Below, piece after piece: positions 34,461 to 43,750 of a stretch of DNA of 64,000 bases. Below the pieces are notes generated by a model that saw only the letters and a list, made by a program, of their open reading frames with translations, searched no databases and had not been told where the DNA came from. Position numbers and translations under genes: made by a program. The first letter of the stretch is position 1; every line of letters starts with the position of its first letter. The stretch comes from Anaerolineae bacterium. Lineage in GTDB: Bacteria > Chloroflexota > Anaerolineae > Anaerolineales > UBA4823. The stretch is from assembly GCA_003327455.1 (NCBI GenBank), contig QOQU01000013.1, positions 1 to 64,000 of the forward strand, in the 5' to 3' direction.

Positions 34461-37400
34461 GTGAACAAGCGTTGGATCTGGCTTCTTTTGGCTGCCTGGC
34501 TAACTCTTGGGCTGCTCAACCTTCAACCGCCAATCTCCACCAACGCTCAACTTCAATCCCTACGCTTCCGTCACTTCACCCCTGCTCAAGGTCTAGCCCA
34601 TGACATTGTCCTTTGCATCCTGCAGGACAGCCAGGGCTATTTGTGGATCGGCACGCAAAGAGGGTTGAACCGCTTCGATGGGTATTCATTTAAGCTCTAC
34701 CGCCATTCCTTCAACGACCCAAATTCACTGACCAACGACACCGTCCAGGCGCTGTACGAAGATTCACGCGGCTGGCTGTGGGTCGGCACAGCCAGCGGTT
34801 TAGACCACTTAGATCCAGAACGCCAGCAAGTCTTCCGTCATCCCGAAGTGTACGAATCGATTCGAGCCTTTGCTGAGGATGCTCAAGGTCGGCTCTGGAT
34901 TGCTACAGATGGAAGCGGGCTGTTTTGGTACGACCCCCTCGCTGGCACGTTTCATTCAATCAACGAAGCTTTATCCGCCCCAGACTCCTTTCCTGACAAC
35001 GTAATCAATACACTCTATTATTCTGACATAGGGATGCTTTGGATAGGGACGAATCAATCTGGATTGCTCGCTCTAGCCATTTCAGAAGATTCAATCCGTC
35101 TGCTCAAGCCGTTAAATTCTCCCAATCAACTCCCTTTTCATCGAGTGACTTCCATCGTCGCAGTCAACGAGAAAACCTTATGGGTTGGAGGTGGAGAACA
35201 TCACGAACGACAAGGCGGACTCTTCAAGTTCGACCCAATGGAGGGTCAGATTGTCCAAACCGTGCAGGGGCTTGCTGATCTTCACATCACCTCCCTGCTG
35301 TACGATGCAGACGACTTCCTCTGGGTTGGCAGCGAGGAAGGATTACATCGCTATTTTCCTGCATCCCACCAGATCGAAGATTTCCTTCATGATCCGCTCG
35401 ATCCATACAGCCTGAGCGCCGATCACGTCACTGCCTTAATGAAAGACCGAAGTCAAAACGTTTGGATTGCAACCGTCGGCGGTGGTTTAGACCAGTTTTC
35501 TCCAAGTGGCAATCGCTTCCCTTATTACTCCTCCGCCTTAGCCGATCCGCAACAGCGCACCTATTCAAGCGTGGGGGCGGTGCTGAAAGATCGTGAAGGT
35601 CTGGTTTGGGTTGGATTTCACGATCATGGCCTGGCAATGCTGGATCGCCAACACGGGACAATGTCCATCTTTCACCATAACCCTCGAGATCCGCACAGCT
35701 TATCTCATGATCATATCACGGCGCTTTATCAGGATCGCCAGGGAGAGCTCTGGATCGGAACGCAAAGCGGTCTGGATCGTCTTAATCGCAGTTCTATGCG
35801 CTTTGAGCATGTTCTTCCAAAGCCTGATGACCCAAACCTTTCACGACCGCTATCGGTAAAAGTCATTAAGGAAGATCGGCAGGGGTATCTCTGGGCTGGC
35901 TTAGAGGATCCGGGAGGACTCATCCGCCTCGATCCCGACAGGAAAACGATCCGATTATATGGAGGCGAAGCACAGCCGCAGGGTAGCTTTCCGGTTACAT
36001 TTGGGGTACGCGCCATTCATGTTGATTCGCGGGGTAACCTCTGGTTGGGTACCTATAATGGGTTGATTCTCTTCAATCCTTCACAAAACCGTTATCGACA
36101 ATTTCGCCACGATCCGGACAACCCAAACAGCCTGAGCCATGATTTCGTCTGGGCAATTCACGAAACCCGCAATGGGGTTTTGTGGGTTGGTACCCATGCC
36201 GGCTTGAATCGAGTTTCCTTCCCTTGTGGTTCGATCGAGACCTGTGAGCCACAATTCACGGTCTACAGCCGCGAGCAGGGATTGCCAGATGACTCCATCG
36301 TCTCCATTCTGGAAGACGAGCAGGGTAACTTGTGGCTTGGTACCATGGGTGGCGGTTTGGCCGTTTATAACGCTGCTCAAGATCGTTTTTATACTTATAC
36401 CGAGGGGGATGGGTTGCAAAGTAATGCTTTTGTCCTTGGGGCTGCATGGCGGGCTGAGGATGGAGAATTATTTTTCGGCGGACTGAAGGGGTTCAACGCT
36501 TTCTACCCTAAAAACATCTACCATAATTCTGTTCCACCACCGATCGTATTGACCGCTTTCCGCGAATTTGATCAGTTGAAAGAATTCCCTCAAGACCTCA
36601 ACCACATCGAGGAGATTCGGATTCCATCGCGCATCTCTTTTTTTGCGATTGAGTTTGCTGCATTGGATTACGCCGATCCGTCCCGCAACCAGTATGCCTA
36701 TAAACTGGAGGGATTTGATCAGGACTGGATCGCTTGTGGAAACCGTCGTTATGCCAGCTATACCAATCTACCCCCCGGCAAATATATCTTTCGCGTCAAG
36801 GGGAGCAACAACGATGGCGTCTGGAATGAAAGCGGCAATGCCCTGCAGTTGGTCATTACCCCTGCCTGGTATCAGACAGGTTGGTTCCGCCTATCCATCA
36901 TCACTGCCCTGGTTGGTGTGGCAGGGATCTATCTACATGGCCGGCACAAGCAGATCGAGAACCTGCGCCGCAGTGAAGCCCGTTATCGCACCTTATTCGA
37001 GAATGCGCCGGTAGCCGTATGCGAGGCTGACTTTCGCCTATCGCCACCATGCGCAACCCATTTCAACCCGCGCTGGTTATCTCTGTTTGCTTGCTCTCCA
37101 GAACAGGAACGCAATCTGGATCACTACCTCCCCCTCGAGATTCTGGAACGTTGCCAGGAAACCTTACTACATAACCGCGCATGGACGGTAGAAACCAGCG
37201 GAAGGCGATGTGATGGTCAGGTATTTCCCCTGCGATTAAGTGCTGCCCCTGCTGCCAGCGCCGATCTCGCGCGTTGTATCCTGGTCGTCGAGGACTTAAC
37301 CGCCGAGAAAGCCCGCCGTAGCGAAGAAGAAGCCATCGCCGAAGAACGACGCCGCATTGCCCGCGAAATCCATGATGGATTAGCCCAGGATCTGGCTGCA

Positions 37401-37964
37401 ATCCGCTTGCAGGTGCACCGCTGGCAAAAATGGATCGAGAGCGATCCGCACCGTCTCTGGAGTGAACTGGAAAATCTTCACACGCTGTTGGGTGAAAAAA
37501 TTCGCGAAGTCCGCCGGGCGATTTTTGCCTTACGCCCCGTCGCTCTGGATGAATTGGGTTTCTGGCGAGCATTAGAACGCTTCCTTCAAGACTTCGACGA
37601 GCAACACCAACTCCATACCTTTCTCACCGTCTTGGGAGATCGCGCCCGGCTCGAGCCCAGCCTGGAGCCACTACTCTTTCGTATCGTTCAGGAAGCCCTG
37701 CATAATGTCGCCCGACATGCTCAAGCTCAGACGGTCTGGGTAGAAATTGATTTACGCCAGGGAGTTCTTCTCCGAGTGCGCGATGACGGGGTGGGATTCG
37801 ACCCGACTATTCTGGCAAACCTGGAAAGTAAAGGTCATCTCGGCCTGCAGCAGATGCGAGAACGGGTGGAAGCCCTGGGTGGTAGTCTAAGGCTCACCTC
37901 CCAAATCGGCAAAGGAACCCAAATCGAGGTGCAATTAGGAATGATTAAGACCGATCATCGATAA
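34461..37964 (+). CDS. Propeller-type sensor histidine kinase
   Basis: 1167 residues. After a signal or membrane anchor segment, about a dozen two-component-regulator propeller repeats (LWIGT..GL.R and variants, about 35-690) form one or two extracytoplasmic beta propellers. A Y_Y_Y domain follows (about 700-800), then one transmembrane helix (about 810-830) and a PAS-like region (about 845-950). Next are a HisKA_3 dimerisation domain with the phosphorylated His971 in REIHDGLAQDL and a HATPase domain ending near residue 1165. This layout matches hybrid-like polysaccharide and environmental sensors, but here without a fused receiver. The start is GTG 34461 preceded by AGAGGAG. The cognate response regulator lies 94 bases downstream. 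The ligand is unknown. Confidence 0.88.
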   Translation: MNKRWIWLLLAAWLTLGLLNLQPPISTNAQLQSLRFRHFTPAQGLAHDIVLCILQDSQGYLWIGTQRGLNRFDGYSFKLYRHSFNDPNSLTNDTVQALYEDSRGWLWVGTASGLDHLDPERQQVFRHPEVYESIRAFAEDAQGRLWIATDGSGLFWYDPLAGTFHSINEALSAPDSFPDNVINTLYYSDIGMLWIGTNQSGLLALAISEDSIRLLKPLNSPNQLPFHRVTSIVAVNEKTLWVGGGEHHERQGGLFKFDPMEGQIVQTVQGLADLHITSLLYDADDFLWVGSEEGLHRYFPASHQIEDFLHDPLDPYSLSADHVTALMKDRSQNVWIATVGGGLDQFSPSGNRFPYYSSALADPQQRTYSSVGAVLKDREGLVWVGFHDHGLAMLDRQHGTMSIFHHNPRDPHSLSHDHITALYQDRQGELWIGTQSGLDRLNRSSMRFEHVLPKPDDPNLSRPLSVKVIKEDRQGYLWAGLEDPGGLIRLDPDRKTIRLYGGEAQPQGSFPVTFGVRAIHVDSRGNLWLGTYNGLILFNPSQNRYRQFRHDPDNPNSLSHDFVWAIHETRNGVLWVGTHAGLNRVSFPCGSIETCEPQFTVYSREQGLPDDSIVSILEDEQGNLWLGTMGGGLAVYNAAQDRFYTYTEGDGLQSNAFVLGAAWRAEDGELFFGGLKGFNAFYPKNIYHNSVPPPIVLTAFREFDQLKEFPQDLNHIEEIRIPSRISFFAIEFAALDYADPSRNQYAYKLEGFDQDWIACGNRRYASYTNLPPGKYIFRVKGSNNDGVWNESGNALQLVITPAWYQTGWFRLSIITALVGVAGIYLHGRHKQIENLRRSEARYRTLFENAPVAVCEADFRLSPPCATHFNPRWLSLFACSPEQERNLDHYLPLEILERCQETLLHNRAWTVETSGRRCDGQVFPLRLSAAPAASADLARCILVVEDLTAEKARRSEEEAIAEERRRIAREIHDGLAQDLAAIRLQVHRWQKWIESDPHRLWSELENLHTLLGEKIREVRRAIFALRPVALDELGFWRALERFLQDFDEQHQLHTFLTVLGDRARLEPSLEPLLFRIVQEALHNVARHAQAQTVWVEIDLRQGVLLRVRDDGVGFDPTILANLESKGHLGLQQMRERVEALGGSLRLTSQIGKGTQIEVQLGMIKTDHR

Positions 37965-37972
37965 ATCAAAAT

Positions 37973-37981
37973 ATGCTATAC
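37973..37981 (+). promoter_or_regulatory. Extended -10 promoter for the response regulator
   Basis: TGCTATACT lies just after the kinase stop codon and 77 bases before the regulator start. It is identical to the element at 2460-2468. It allows regulator expression independent of the kinase gene. Confidence 0.45.
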
Positions 37982-38058
37982 TGATTTATATCAAGCTCAT
38001 AAAGATCAGATTCGGTTCATACAGTCAAAACGGATTAAAGCAAAAAGGTTTCTAACAC

Positions 38059-38739
38059 ATGGCTGGGGCGATCCGGATTTTAATTGCCGATGATCATCGT
38101 CTCTTTCGCCAGGGGCTGCGGCACGTCTTTGAAGCCTGCAAGGATATCGAAGTAGTTGGCGAGGCAGAAAACGGCCGTCAGGCTGTGAAGTTAGCCCGCC
38201 GTTTGAAGCCGGACGTGGTTTTAATGGATATCAATATGCCCGATCTGGACGGCGTCCAGGCCACCCATTTGATCTGCGAGTTTAACCCGGCTTGTCGAGT
38301 AATCATCCTCACCATGTACCGCCAGGATCAGTATGTCTTTGAAGCCATAAAAGCCGGCGCTCGCGGTTATCTGCTCAAAGATATTGATGAGCATCAACTG
38401 GTTGAAGCCATTTTTACCGTCCAACGCGGCGAAGCTTTGATAGATCCCTCTCTGGCTGCCCGTTTGCTGGACGAATTTCGGCGCTTAAGCTCGCAAATGA
38501 GCCCGGCTTCTTCTCAGGAAGAACTGAGTGAAGGAGAGATGCAGGTATTGCGGCTGGTAGCTCAAGGGGCAAATAACCAGACGGTTGCCGACCGGCTAAA
38601 TCTCTCCGAACGCACCGTTGCCAATCGGCTCAGTGAAATCTATCGAAAATTGCACGTCAACAGCCGCACGCAGGCTGCATTGGTTGCTTTGCGGAGAGGA
38701 TGGGCAAAGCTGGAAGAAGATACGCCCGAACAGGGATAG
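38059..38739 (+). CDS. NarL/FixJ family response regulator
   Basis: 226 residues. The N-terminal receiver domain (1-120) has the acidic pair DD at 11-12, phospho-acceptor Asp57 in LMDINMP, and the conserved Lys of YLLKDID. The C-terminal LuxR-type helix-turn-helix (about 152-215) has LSEGEMQVLRLVAQGANN and LSERTVANRLSEIYRKL. It is the partner of the upstream HisKA_3 kinase, the family that pairs with NarL-type regulators. Target genes cannot be deduced; the radical SAM gene directly downstream (51 bases) may be co-transcribed. Confidence 0.92.
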   Translation: MAGAIRILIADDHRLFRQGLRHVFEACKDIEVVGEAENGRQAVKLARRLKPDVVLMDINMPDLDGVQATHLICEFNPACRVIILTMYRQDQYVFEAIKAGARGYLLKDIDEHQLVEAIFTVQRGEALIDPSLAARLLDEFRRLSSQMSPASSQEELSEGEMQVLRLVAQGANNQTVADRLNLSERTVANRLSEIYRKLHVNSRTQAALVALRRGWAKLEEDTPEQG

Positions 38740-38790
38740 GTCTGCTTTATTTGATTTTATAAAACGCCAGGTTCAGAAAGGAAAAATATC

Positions 38791-40287
38791 ATGAACGTCT
38801 TGCTCATCTATCCCGAGTTTCCGGATACTTTCTGGAGTTTTAAGTTTGCCCTCAAGTTTATTCGCAAGAAAGCCGCCAACCCACCCTTAGGCTTATTGAC
38901 CGTCGCGGCCATGTTACCTGTTGAATGGAGAAAGAAACTGGTAGACTTGAATGTCCATCCTCTTGCAGAAGGAGATTTGAAATGGGCAGATTTGGCTTTC
39001 TTAAGCGCCATGACGGTGCAAAGGGATTCTGCTGAACAAACAATTGACCGCTGCCGATCTGCCGGCGTTAAGATCGTTGCCGGTGGCCCCTTATTCACGA
39101 TCGAACCACATCGATACGAAAATGTAGACCACTTAGTACTGAACGAAGCCGAACTGACCTTGCCGCACTTTCTGGAAGACTGGCAGCGAGGACATCCCCA
39201 GCATCTCTATATGACGAACGAGTTTGCCGATATTCGCCAATCCCCTGTCCCGGCTTGGGAATTGGTGGATATGAGCCAATACGCCACCATGTGTGTCCAA
39301 TATTCGCGCGGTTGTCCGTATAACTGTGATTTTTGCAATGTCACTGCCTTATTTGGTCATCGCCCACGCATCAAAAGCGCCTCTCAGGTCATTGCCGAGT
39401 TGGAGAAAATCTATCGTCTCGGCTGGCGCGGAAGTGTTTTCTTTGTAGATGACAACCTGATCGGAGATAAAAAGCACCTGCGCTATGAGCTTCTACCCGC
39501 CCTGAAGGAATGGCGTAAGGATAAAGCCGGACTTACATTTAGCACTCAAGTCTCAATCAACCTCGCCGATGACGAAGAATTGATGAACCAATTGGTCGAA
39601 ACAGGTTTCACCTCCGTTTTCATCGGCATCGAGTCGTCCAACGAGGAAAGTCTGGCAGAATGCAACAAAAAACAGAACTTGCGCCGCAACCTGATCGAAG
39701 ATATTCGGCGTATCTACCGCACCGGTCTGCAAGTCCAGGGAGGATTTATTGTGGGGTTTGATCACGATTCACCGGACATTTTCTCTAAACTTGGGGAATT
39801 CATTCAAAATAGTGGCATTGTAACCGCCATGGTCGGCTTACTTCAGGCACCTCAGGGAACCAGGCTTTATGAGAAATTACGCCAGGCCGGGCGTTTGATA
39901 GAACAGATGTCTGGCGACAATGTAGATGGAACAACGAATATCCTACCTGTAATGGACATCGAGGTATTGCGGAACGGTTATAAAAACTTGATGAACTCAC
40001 TTTACTCACCCCATAACTACTATCAACGCATCCTCACGTTCCTGCGGGAATATCAGCCACCCAAAATATCCATCCCGTTCAACCTGCGTTTCATCAATCA
40101 ATATCTGGTAGCTTTCTTTCAATCGGTGATTCGACTGGGCATCCTGGGACAGGAAAGAGTTCATTACTGGAAGTTATTCTTCTGGACATTGTTCCACAAG
40201 CCTCGTTCCTTACCCATTGCAATCACCCTGGCTGTATATGGATATCACTTTCGGAAAATCTGTGAACTACGCCTACAGGCGGTTTGA
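38791..40287 (+). CDS. B12-binding radical SAM protein (DUF4070 type)
   Basis: 498 residues. An N-terminal cobalamin-binding-like domain (1-140) is followed by a radical SAM core with the 4Fe-4S cysteines Cys175, Cys179 and Cys182 in GCPYNCDFC. The C-terminal region resembles DUF4070, found in the group that includes BchE-like and hopanoid-modifying enzymes. The classical B12 motif DxHxxG is not obvious: the loop reads VDLNVHPL, so base-off cobalamin binding is uncertain. Substrate is unknown; relatives often modify lipids, isoprenoids or tetrapyrroles. AAAGGAAA precedes the ATG. Confidence 0.85.
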   Translation: MNVLLIYPEFPDTFWSFKFALKFIRKKAANPPLGLLTVAAMLPVEWRKKLVDLNVHPLAEGDLKWADLAFLSAMTVQRDSAEQTIDRCRSAGVKIVAGGPLFTIEPHRYENVDHLVLNEAELTLPHFLEDWQRGHPQHLYMTNEFADIRQSPVPAWELVDMSQYATMCVQYSRGCPYNCDFCNVTALFGHRPRIKSASQVIAELEKIYRLGWRGSVFFVDDNLIGDKKHLRYELLPALKEWRKDKAGLTFSTQVSINLADDEELMNQLVETGFTSVFIGIESSNEESLAECNKKQNLRRNLIEDIRRIYRTGLQVQGGFIVGFDHDSPDIFSKLGEFIQNSGIVTAMVGLLQAPQGTRLYEKLRQAGRLIEQMSGDNVDGTTNILPVMDIEVLRNGYKNLMNSLYSPHNYYQRILTFLREYQPPKISIPFNLRFINQYLVAFFQSVIRLGILGQERVHYWKLFFWTLFHKPRSLPIAITLAVYGYHFRKICELRLQAV

Positions 40288-40510
40288 GTACCCCATTCAT
40301 CGCGAAGAGGATATCCACTCACAGTCCAAATGGTTCGGATTCCGGTCAGATAGACCATCTTTCTCTGCCAGGTAAGCAGGCTTTACTCGTATTGATCTTC
40401 TTGAACAACCCAGCTTGCAATGGGATACCAGACGTAAATAAAAAGTCCGCCTGACAGGGTAATTTTTTCTCCAATCAAGGGGGAGATTCTTCTCTTGTCT
40501 GCCTTATCCC

Positions 40511-40640
40511 AAATCTGCCATGATAAAGGCAGCAGGCTGGCTGCTGTATCACGGAGCCGTTTTTCAACAGGTTAAACCTGCATTCATCACCGCGTAGATA
40601 AGGTCTCCGTCTGGTTAGCTGCCAGAGCAATGGCAGATTT
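40511..40640 (+). ncRNA. Candidate structured leader RNA or small palindromic element
   Basis: In the 377-base gap 40288-40664, a 130-base stretch can fold into a closed multi-stem structure. The outer arms are AAATCTGCCAT (40511-40521) and ATGGCAGATTT (40630-40640). They continue across an internal loop as GGCAGC (40528-40533) with GCTGCC (40618-40623). Inside are ACGGAG/CTCCGT (40551-40556, 40605-40610) and the hairpin CAGGTTAAACCTG (40568-40580). GGCAGC can instead pair locally with a nearby GCTGCT, giving two exclusive folds as in riboswitches. It ends 24 bases before a secreted-protein gene. A miniature transposon is the alternative, but no target duplication is seen. The rest of the gap shows nothing. 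Confidence 0.45.
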
Positions 40641-40664
40641 AGCTTTTGAAAAGGAGAAAAAGAG

Positions 40665-41774
40665 ATGAAAACTCGAGCAGTCTTAACCTTTCTATTTGTA
40701 TTCAGTCTTGTTGGCGCCTTGCTGTTGGGCGTATCTTTCGGCAAAGCCCAGGAGCCGCAACCCCAGGAGGTTCAGGCACCAACAGACGATGTCTCGGTTG
40801 AGGCATCAGTAGATAACAAAATATCCTTCCAGGGTGTTCTAAAGGAGGGCGGCAACCCCGTCAACGGCAGCCGCGATATGATTTTTCGTTTGTATTCTGA
40901 TGCGGCATGTACAACCCAACTGGGGAGTGATATTACAAAAGAGAATGTCCCCATCAGTAATGGAGTTTTTTCGGTTGACCTTGATGTCTCTCTCGCTCAT
41001 TTCAATGGGCAGGCAATCTGGATACAGGTTGAAATTGACGGAACAAAGATGGCTTGTCAAGAAATTCTCCCTGCACCCTATGCACTCAGTTTGATCCCTG
41101 GCGCCAGGATAACCGATGCAAACAGCGAGGTGTATATAAATCGCTCGATACTGGTAGGATTTATGCCTCCACGTTGGGAAAAGTATGGATTATATGGAAA
41201 AGCCGAAGGAAGCGCTACAAATACTACATATTACGGTATTTATGGAAAAGGTACAGACTTTGGTGTTTACGGCGAAAGTGAGAGTGGAATAGCTATTAGA
41301 GCAGCCGGCACGGGAATTATTAAGAGCGACGCCCCGACCGATTGGGTCATCAGTCCGTTAAAACTCATAAAGGAATTTGGAAATTTTGATATTAATCCAT
41401 CAGCGGCTGGTTTTGTTATCTTAACTCCAAACAGCTCAGGTGGCGTTCAGGCTGATTTACCGATAGACATTGCTGCATCCTTATTTGGTAGTCGAATTTA
41501 TTTTCGTGGGTACTATTTTTACTATAAAACAGATACTACAGGCGACGTAATTTTAAGAGTTTCTGTACGTCAAACAAACGCCGACGGCAGCTTTAGTGAG
41601 ATCTGTAAAAATGATACTGACCTGGCGAGCACATCATGGAGTCAAGCATCTTGCCTGGAAGATGGTGTGGCTATAACAGGCCCTCTCTTTATTCGTTTCG
41701 AACTCTTTTTTTCAGGTAGCGGAGGAACCCACGAAATTATGCTTGGTAAAATGTGGATCCAGGTTAGCGAATAG
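40665..41774 (+). CDS. Secreted protein of unknown function
   Basis: 369 residues with a clear signal peptide (about 1-29; VFSLVGALLLGVSFGKA). A conserved module at about 48-145 begins NKISFQGVLKEGGNPVNGS and contains FRLYSDAAC and LPAPYALSLIPGA. I associate this beta-rich module with large secreted proteins and tail-fibre-like proteins in environmental bacteria, where it is repeated before Gly-rich passenger regions. Here YGIYGKGTDFGVYGES is such a short repeat. The C-terminal 150 residues look like a beta sandwich and have no motif I recognise. AAAAGGAGAAAAAGAG provides the ribosome site. It has a 22-base gap to the small exported protein downstream, so both are likely one transcript. Confidence 0.6.
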   Translation: MKTRAVLTFLFVFSLVGALLLGVSFGKAQEPQPQEVQAPTDDVSVEASVDNKISFQGVLKEGGNPVNGSRDMIFRLYSDAACTTQLGSDITKENVPISNGVFSVDLDVSLAHFNGQAIWIQVEIDGTKMACQEILPAPYALSLIPGARITDANSEVYINRSILVGFMPPRWEKYGLYGKAEGSATNTTYYGIYGKGTDFGVYGESESGIAIRAAGTGIIKSDAPTDWVISPLKLIKEFGNFDINPSAAGFVILTPNSSGGVQADLPIDIAASLFGSRIYFRGYYFYYKTDTTGDVILRVSVRQTNADGSFSEICKNDTDLASTSWSQASCLEDGVAITGPLFIRFELFFSGSGGTHEIMLGKMWIQVSE

Positions 41775-41796
41775 AGGCGAGGGAGGTTAAGTTGAA

Positions 41797-42072
41797 ATGA
41801 AGAAAAAACTATGGATATTGATCATTCTTACCACCCTGATGCTAAGCTGGGCAGGCAGTCTGGCTGCCGTTGAGGCAACGCCAAGCCTGGACTGGTCTGT
41901 CATTGCTTGCGGAGGTGGCAGTTCACAAGTATCTTCTACCAGCCTGAACAGTACAATCGGTCAGGCAATGGTCGGTGAGTCAACGGTTTCGTCACTGAAA
42001 CTGTGTGTGGGCTTCTGGTGTAGTGAAGCCTTTTACCGCCTGTTCCTGCCCCTGATCCTGCGCAGCGGCTGA
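41797..42072 (+). CDS. Small exported protein with LPLILRSG tail
   Basis: 91 residues. A signal peptide (about 1-27) is followed by a short domain LDWSVIACGGGSSQVSST, a repeat-like SLNSTIGQAMVGE, a paired-Cys LCVGFWCSEA, and a C-terminal FLPLILRSG. Small secreted proteins of this kind, ending in an aromatic-LPL-I/V-x-R tail, are in my experience common in Anaerolineae, but their function is unknown. The tail could be a sorting or anchoring signal. The neighbouring lipoprotein also carries YLPLITNG near its end. It lies 22 bases after the secreted protein gene and is followed by a strong terminator. Confidence 0.55.
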   Translation: MKKKLWILIILTTLMLSWAGSLAAVEATPSLDWSVIACGGGSSQVSSTSLNSTIGQAMVGESTVSSLKLCVGFWCSEAFYRLFLPLILRSG

Positions 42073-42108
42073 GCAAGGGGTACAATATTGTGTAGAAAAC
42101 CGCCCTGA

Positions 42109-42133
42109 GGGGGGATGCAAAATCCCCCCTTTT
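42109..42133 (+). terminator. Intrinsic terminator after small exported protein
   Basis: GGGGGGAT (42109-42116), a GCAAA loop and ATCCCCCC (42122-42129) are followed by TTTT. This is a compact, perfect GC-rich hairpin that separates the secreted-protein pair from the lipoprotein gene 37 bases on. Confidence 0.7.
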
Positions 42134-42169
42134 GATTCGGGACGTAGAAAGTTCAAACGGAGCTCGCTC

Positions 42170-43750
42170 ATGAAAAGCCGCCCGATTTCAATCCTGATCG
42201 CCTGCCTGCTGTGCTCATTACTTGCCTGCCAGATGGGCAGAAACTCCTTGCTCTCTTCAACTGCCGGGCAACCGTCAGAAGAAGCCCATACTCCCGGCCT
42301 GTCTCAACACCTGCAACCACCGACAGGTGGCGAGGGGCGGACGTATTATGTCTCCCCCGCCGGCGACAACGCCAACCCAGGGACACGTGAGCGTCCCTGG
42401 CGAACGCCGGGCTTTGCATCGCGTCAACTGCAAGCGGGCGATACACTCATCATTTTAGGCGGTCGCTATGTGTTGAGTGATTATGAGGCTGACAGAATCA
42501 TCCCCCCTTCTGGACGTCCAGAAGCCTGGGTCACGATCCGAGGTGAAGAAAACAACCGCCCCATCCTTGCCGGCCGGGATAACCTGATAACCGCCATCGA
42601 TCTCTCCGGCGCGCAATACGTTCGCATCCAAAATCTGGAAATCACCCACGATGAGCAGGCACAGGGAGAGGCAATCTGGTTTCGTGACGGCATAGAAATT
42701 CTGGGTGCGCCGGCAGCGCACCTCATTTTTGAGGGGCTTTACATCCACCATGTGGATGAATTTGCGATGAATATTCAAGACGTGGACGACCTCCAGATTC
42801 TCAATTCACGTCTCGAATATGCCGGTTTTGGCGCTTTGGGTGGACCCCAAGGCGAATCCGGTGGTTGGCGAAATGTCATCATTCGCAACACCTCGCTCTC
42901 CTGGAGCGGTCATTACTATCAGGGAGGAGATGGCTCGAATCGCCCTTACGATCGCCCAGATGGTTTTGGGATCGAACCTTCAGAGGGGCCAATCCTGATC
43001 GAAGGGGTGGTTGCCGAACATAATCTCGGCGATGGGCTTGACTCGAAAGCTGCCCACACCACCATCCGCCGCACGATCGTGGCAAACAACGCCTGTAATG
43101 GCATCAAATTGTGGGGAGATCAGAGCCGCATCGAGAATACCCTCATCTATGGGCGCGGTGATGGCAACCCTCAGCCTACGCCCTGGTCGGCGATCGTAAT
43201 TGCGCCAGAAGAGCAGCCCAATACCTCCTTCGAAATCGTCAATGTAACTGTGGACGATTTTCTGGGAGAAAACTATCTGCTCTATGCCCAGTACGACTAC
43301 CCACACATTGCCACCCATGTCACGATCAAAAACACCCTCTTTAGCAGCCGCGGCCCAAATTCCCCCATTTTTATCGGGGCAGACAGCACATTAAACATTG
43401 ACCATACCCTGTTTTTCTTCCCCCAGAATGAGAATATTCTCCTGCATGGTGAGACTGTTTATACCTGTCCCAATCTGGCTTTGCTGGGGGCAGGAAACTT
43501 CTGTGGAGACCCCTTGTTTATCCACCCTGCCTGGGGAGAGAGCGGGGATTACCACCTGCGCCAAGACAGCCCGGCGGTGAACAGCGGTACAGCAGAAGGT
43601 GCACCCACGCTGGACCTGGAAGGGCGACCACGGGACTCCTTCCCCGATCTCGGGGCGTATGAATTCTGGCAGGCTTCCTCCTGGCATTACTTGCCCCTGA
43701 TCACGAACGGGGGCATTGCCGGATCGTTGTCGTTCGGCAATCTAAAATAA
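42170..43750 (+). CDS. Right-handed beta-helix lipoprotein
   Basis: 526 residues. A lipoprotein signal ends in LLAC with Cys20 as the lipidation site. The mature protein begins with TYYVSPAGDNANPGTRERPW, the hallmark of DUF1565-type parallel beta-helix proteins, followed by turns rich in I.N.....A and N.I...W (about 120-440). Such folds occur in pectate-lyase-like and other polysaccharide-acting proteins. No catalytic triad is evident, so it may bind rather than cleave. A short YLPLITNG segment lies about 15 residues before the end and resembles the tail of the upstream exported protein. No operon partner is obvious; a terminator separates it from upstream genes. Confidence 0.78.
   Translation: MKSRPISILIACLLCSLLACQMGRNSLLSSTAGQPSEEAHTPGLSQHLQPPTGGEGRTYYVSPAGDNANPGTRERPWRTPGFASRQLQAGDTLIILGGRYVLSDYEADRIIPPSGRPEAWVTIRGEENNRPILAGRDNLITAIDLSGAQYVRIQNLEITHDEQAQGEAIWFRDGIEILGAPAAHLIFEGLYIHHVDEFAMNIQDVDDLQILNSRLEYAGFGALGGPQGESGGWRNVIIRNTSLSWSGHYYQGGDGSNRPYDRPDGFGIEPSEGPILIEGVVAEHNLGDGLDSKAAHTTIRRTIVANNACNGIKLWGDQSRIENTLIYGRGDGNPQPTPWSAIVIAPEEQPNTSFEIVNVTVDDFLGENYLLYAQYDYPHIATHVTIKNTLFSSRGPNSPIFIGADSTLNIDHTLFFFPQNENILLHGETVYTCPNLALLGAGNFCGDPLFIHPAWGESGDYHLRQDSPAVNSGTAEGAPTLDLEGRPRDSFPDLGAYEFWQASSWHYLPLITNGGIAGSLSFGNLK

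Noticed and set aside
40511-40640. c-di-GMP (GEMM) riboswitch
   Set aside because: I compared the stem layout and loops with the GEMM features I remember and could not match the conserved loop nucleotides. It is reported only as an unassigned structure.
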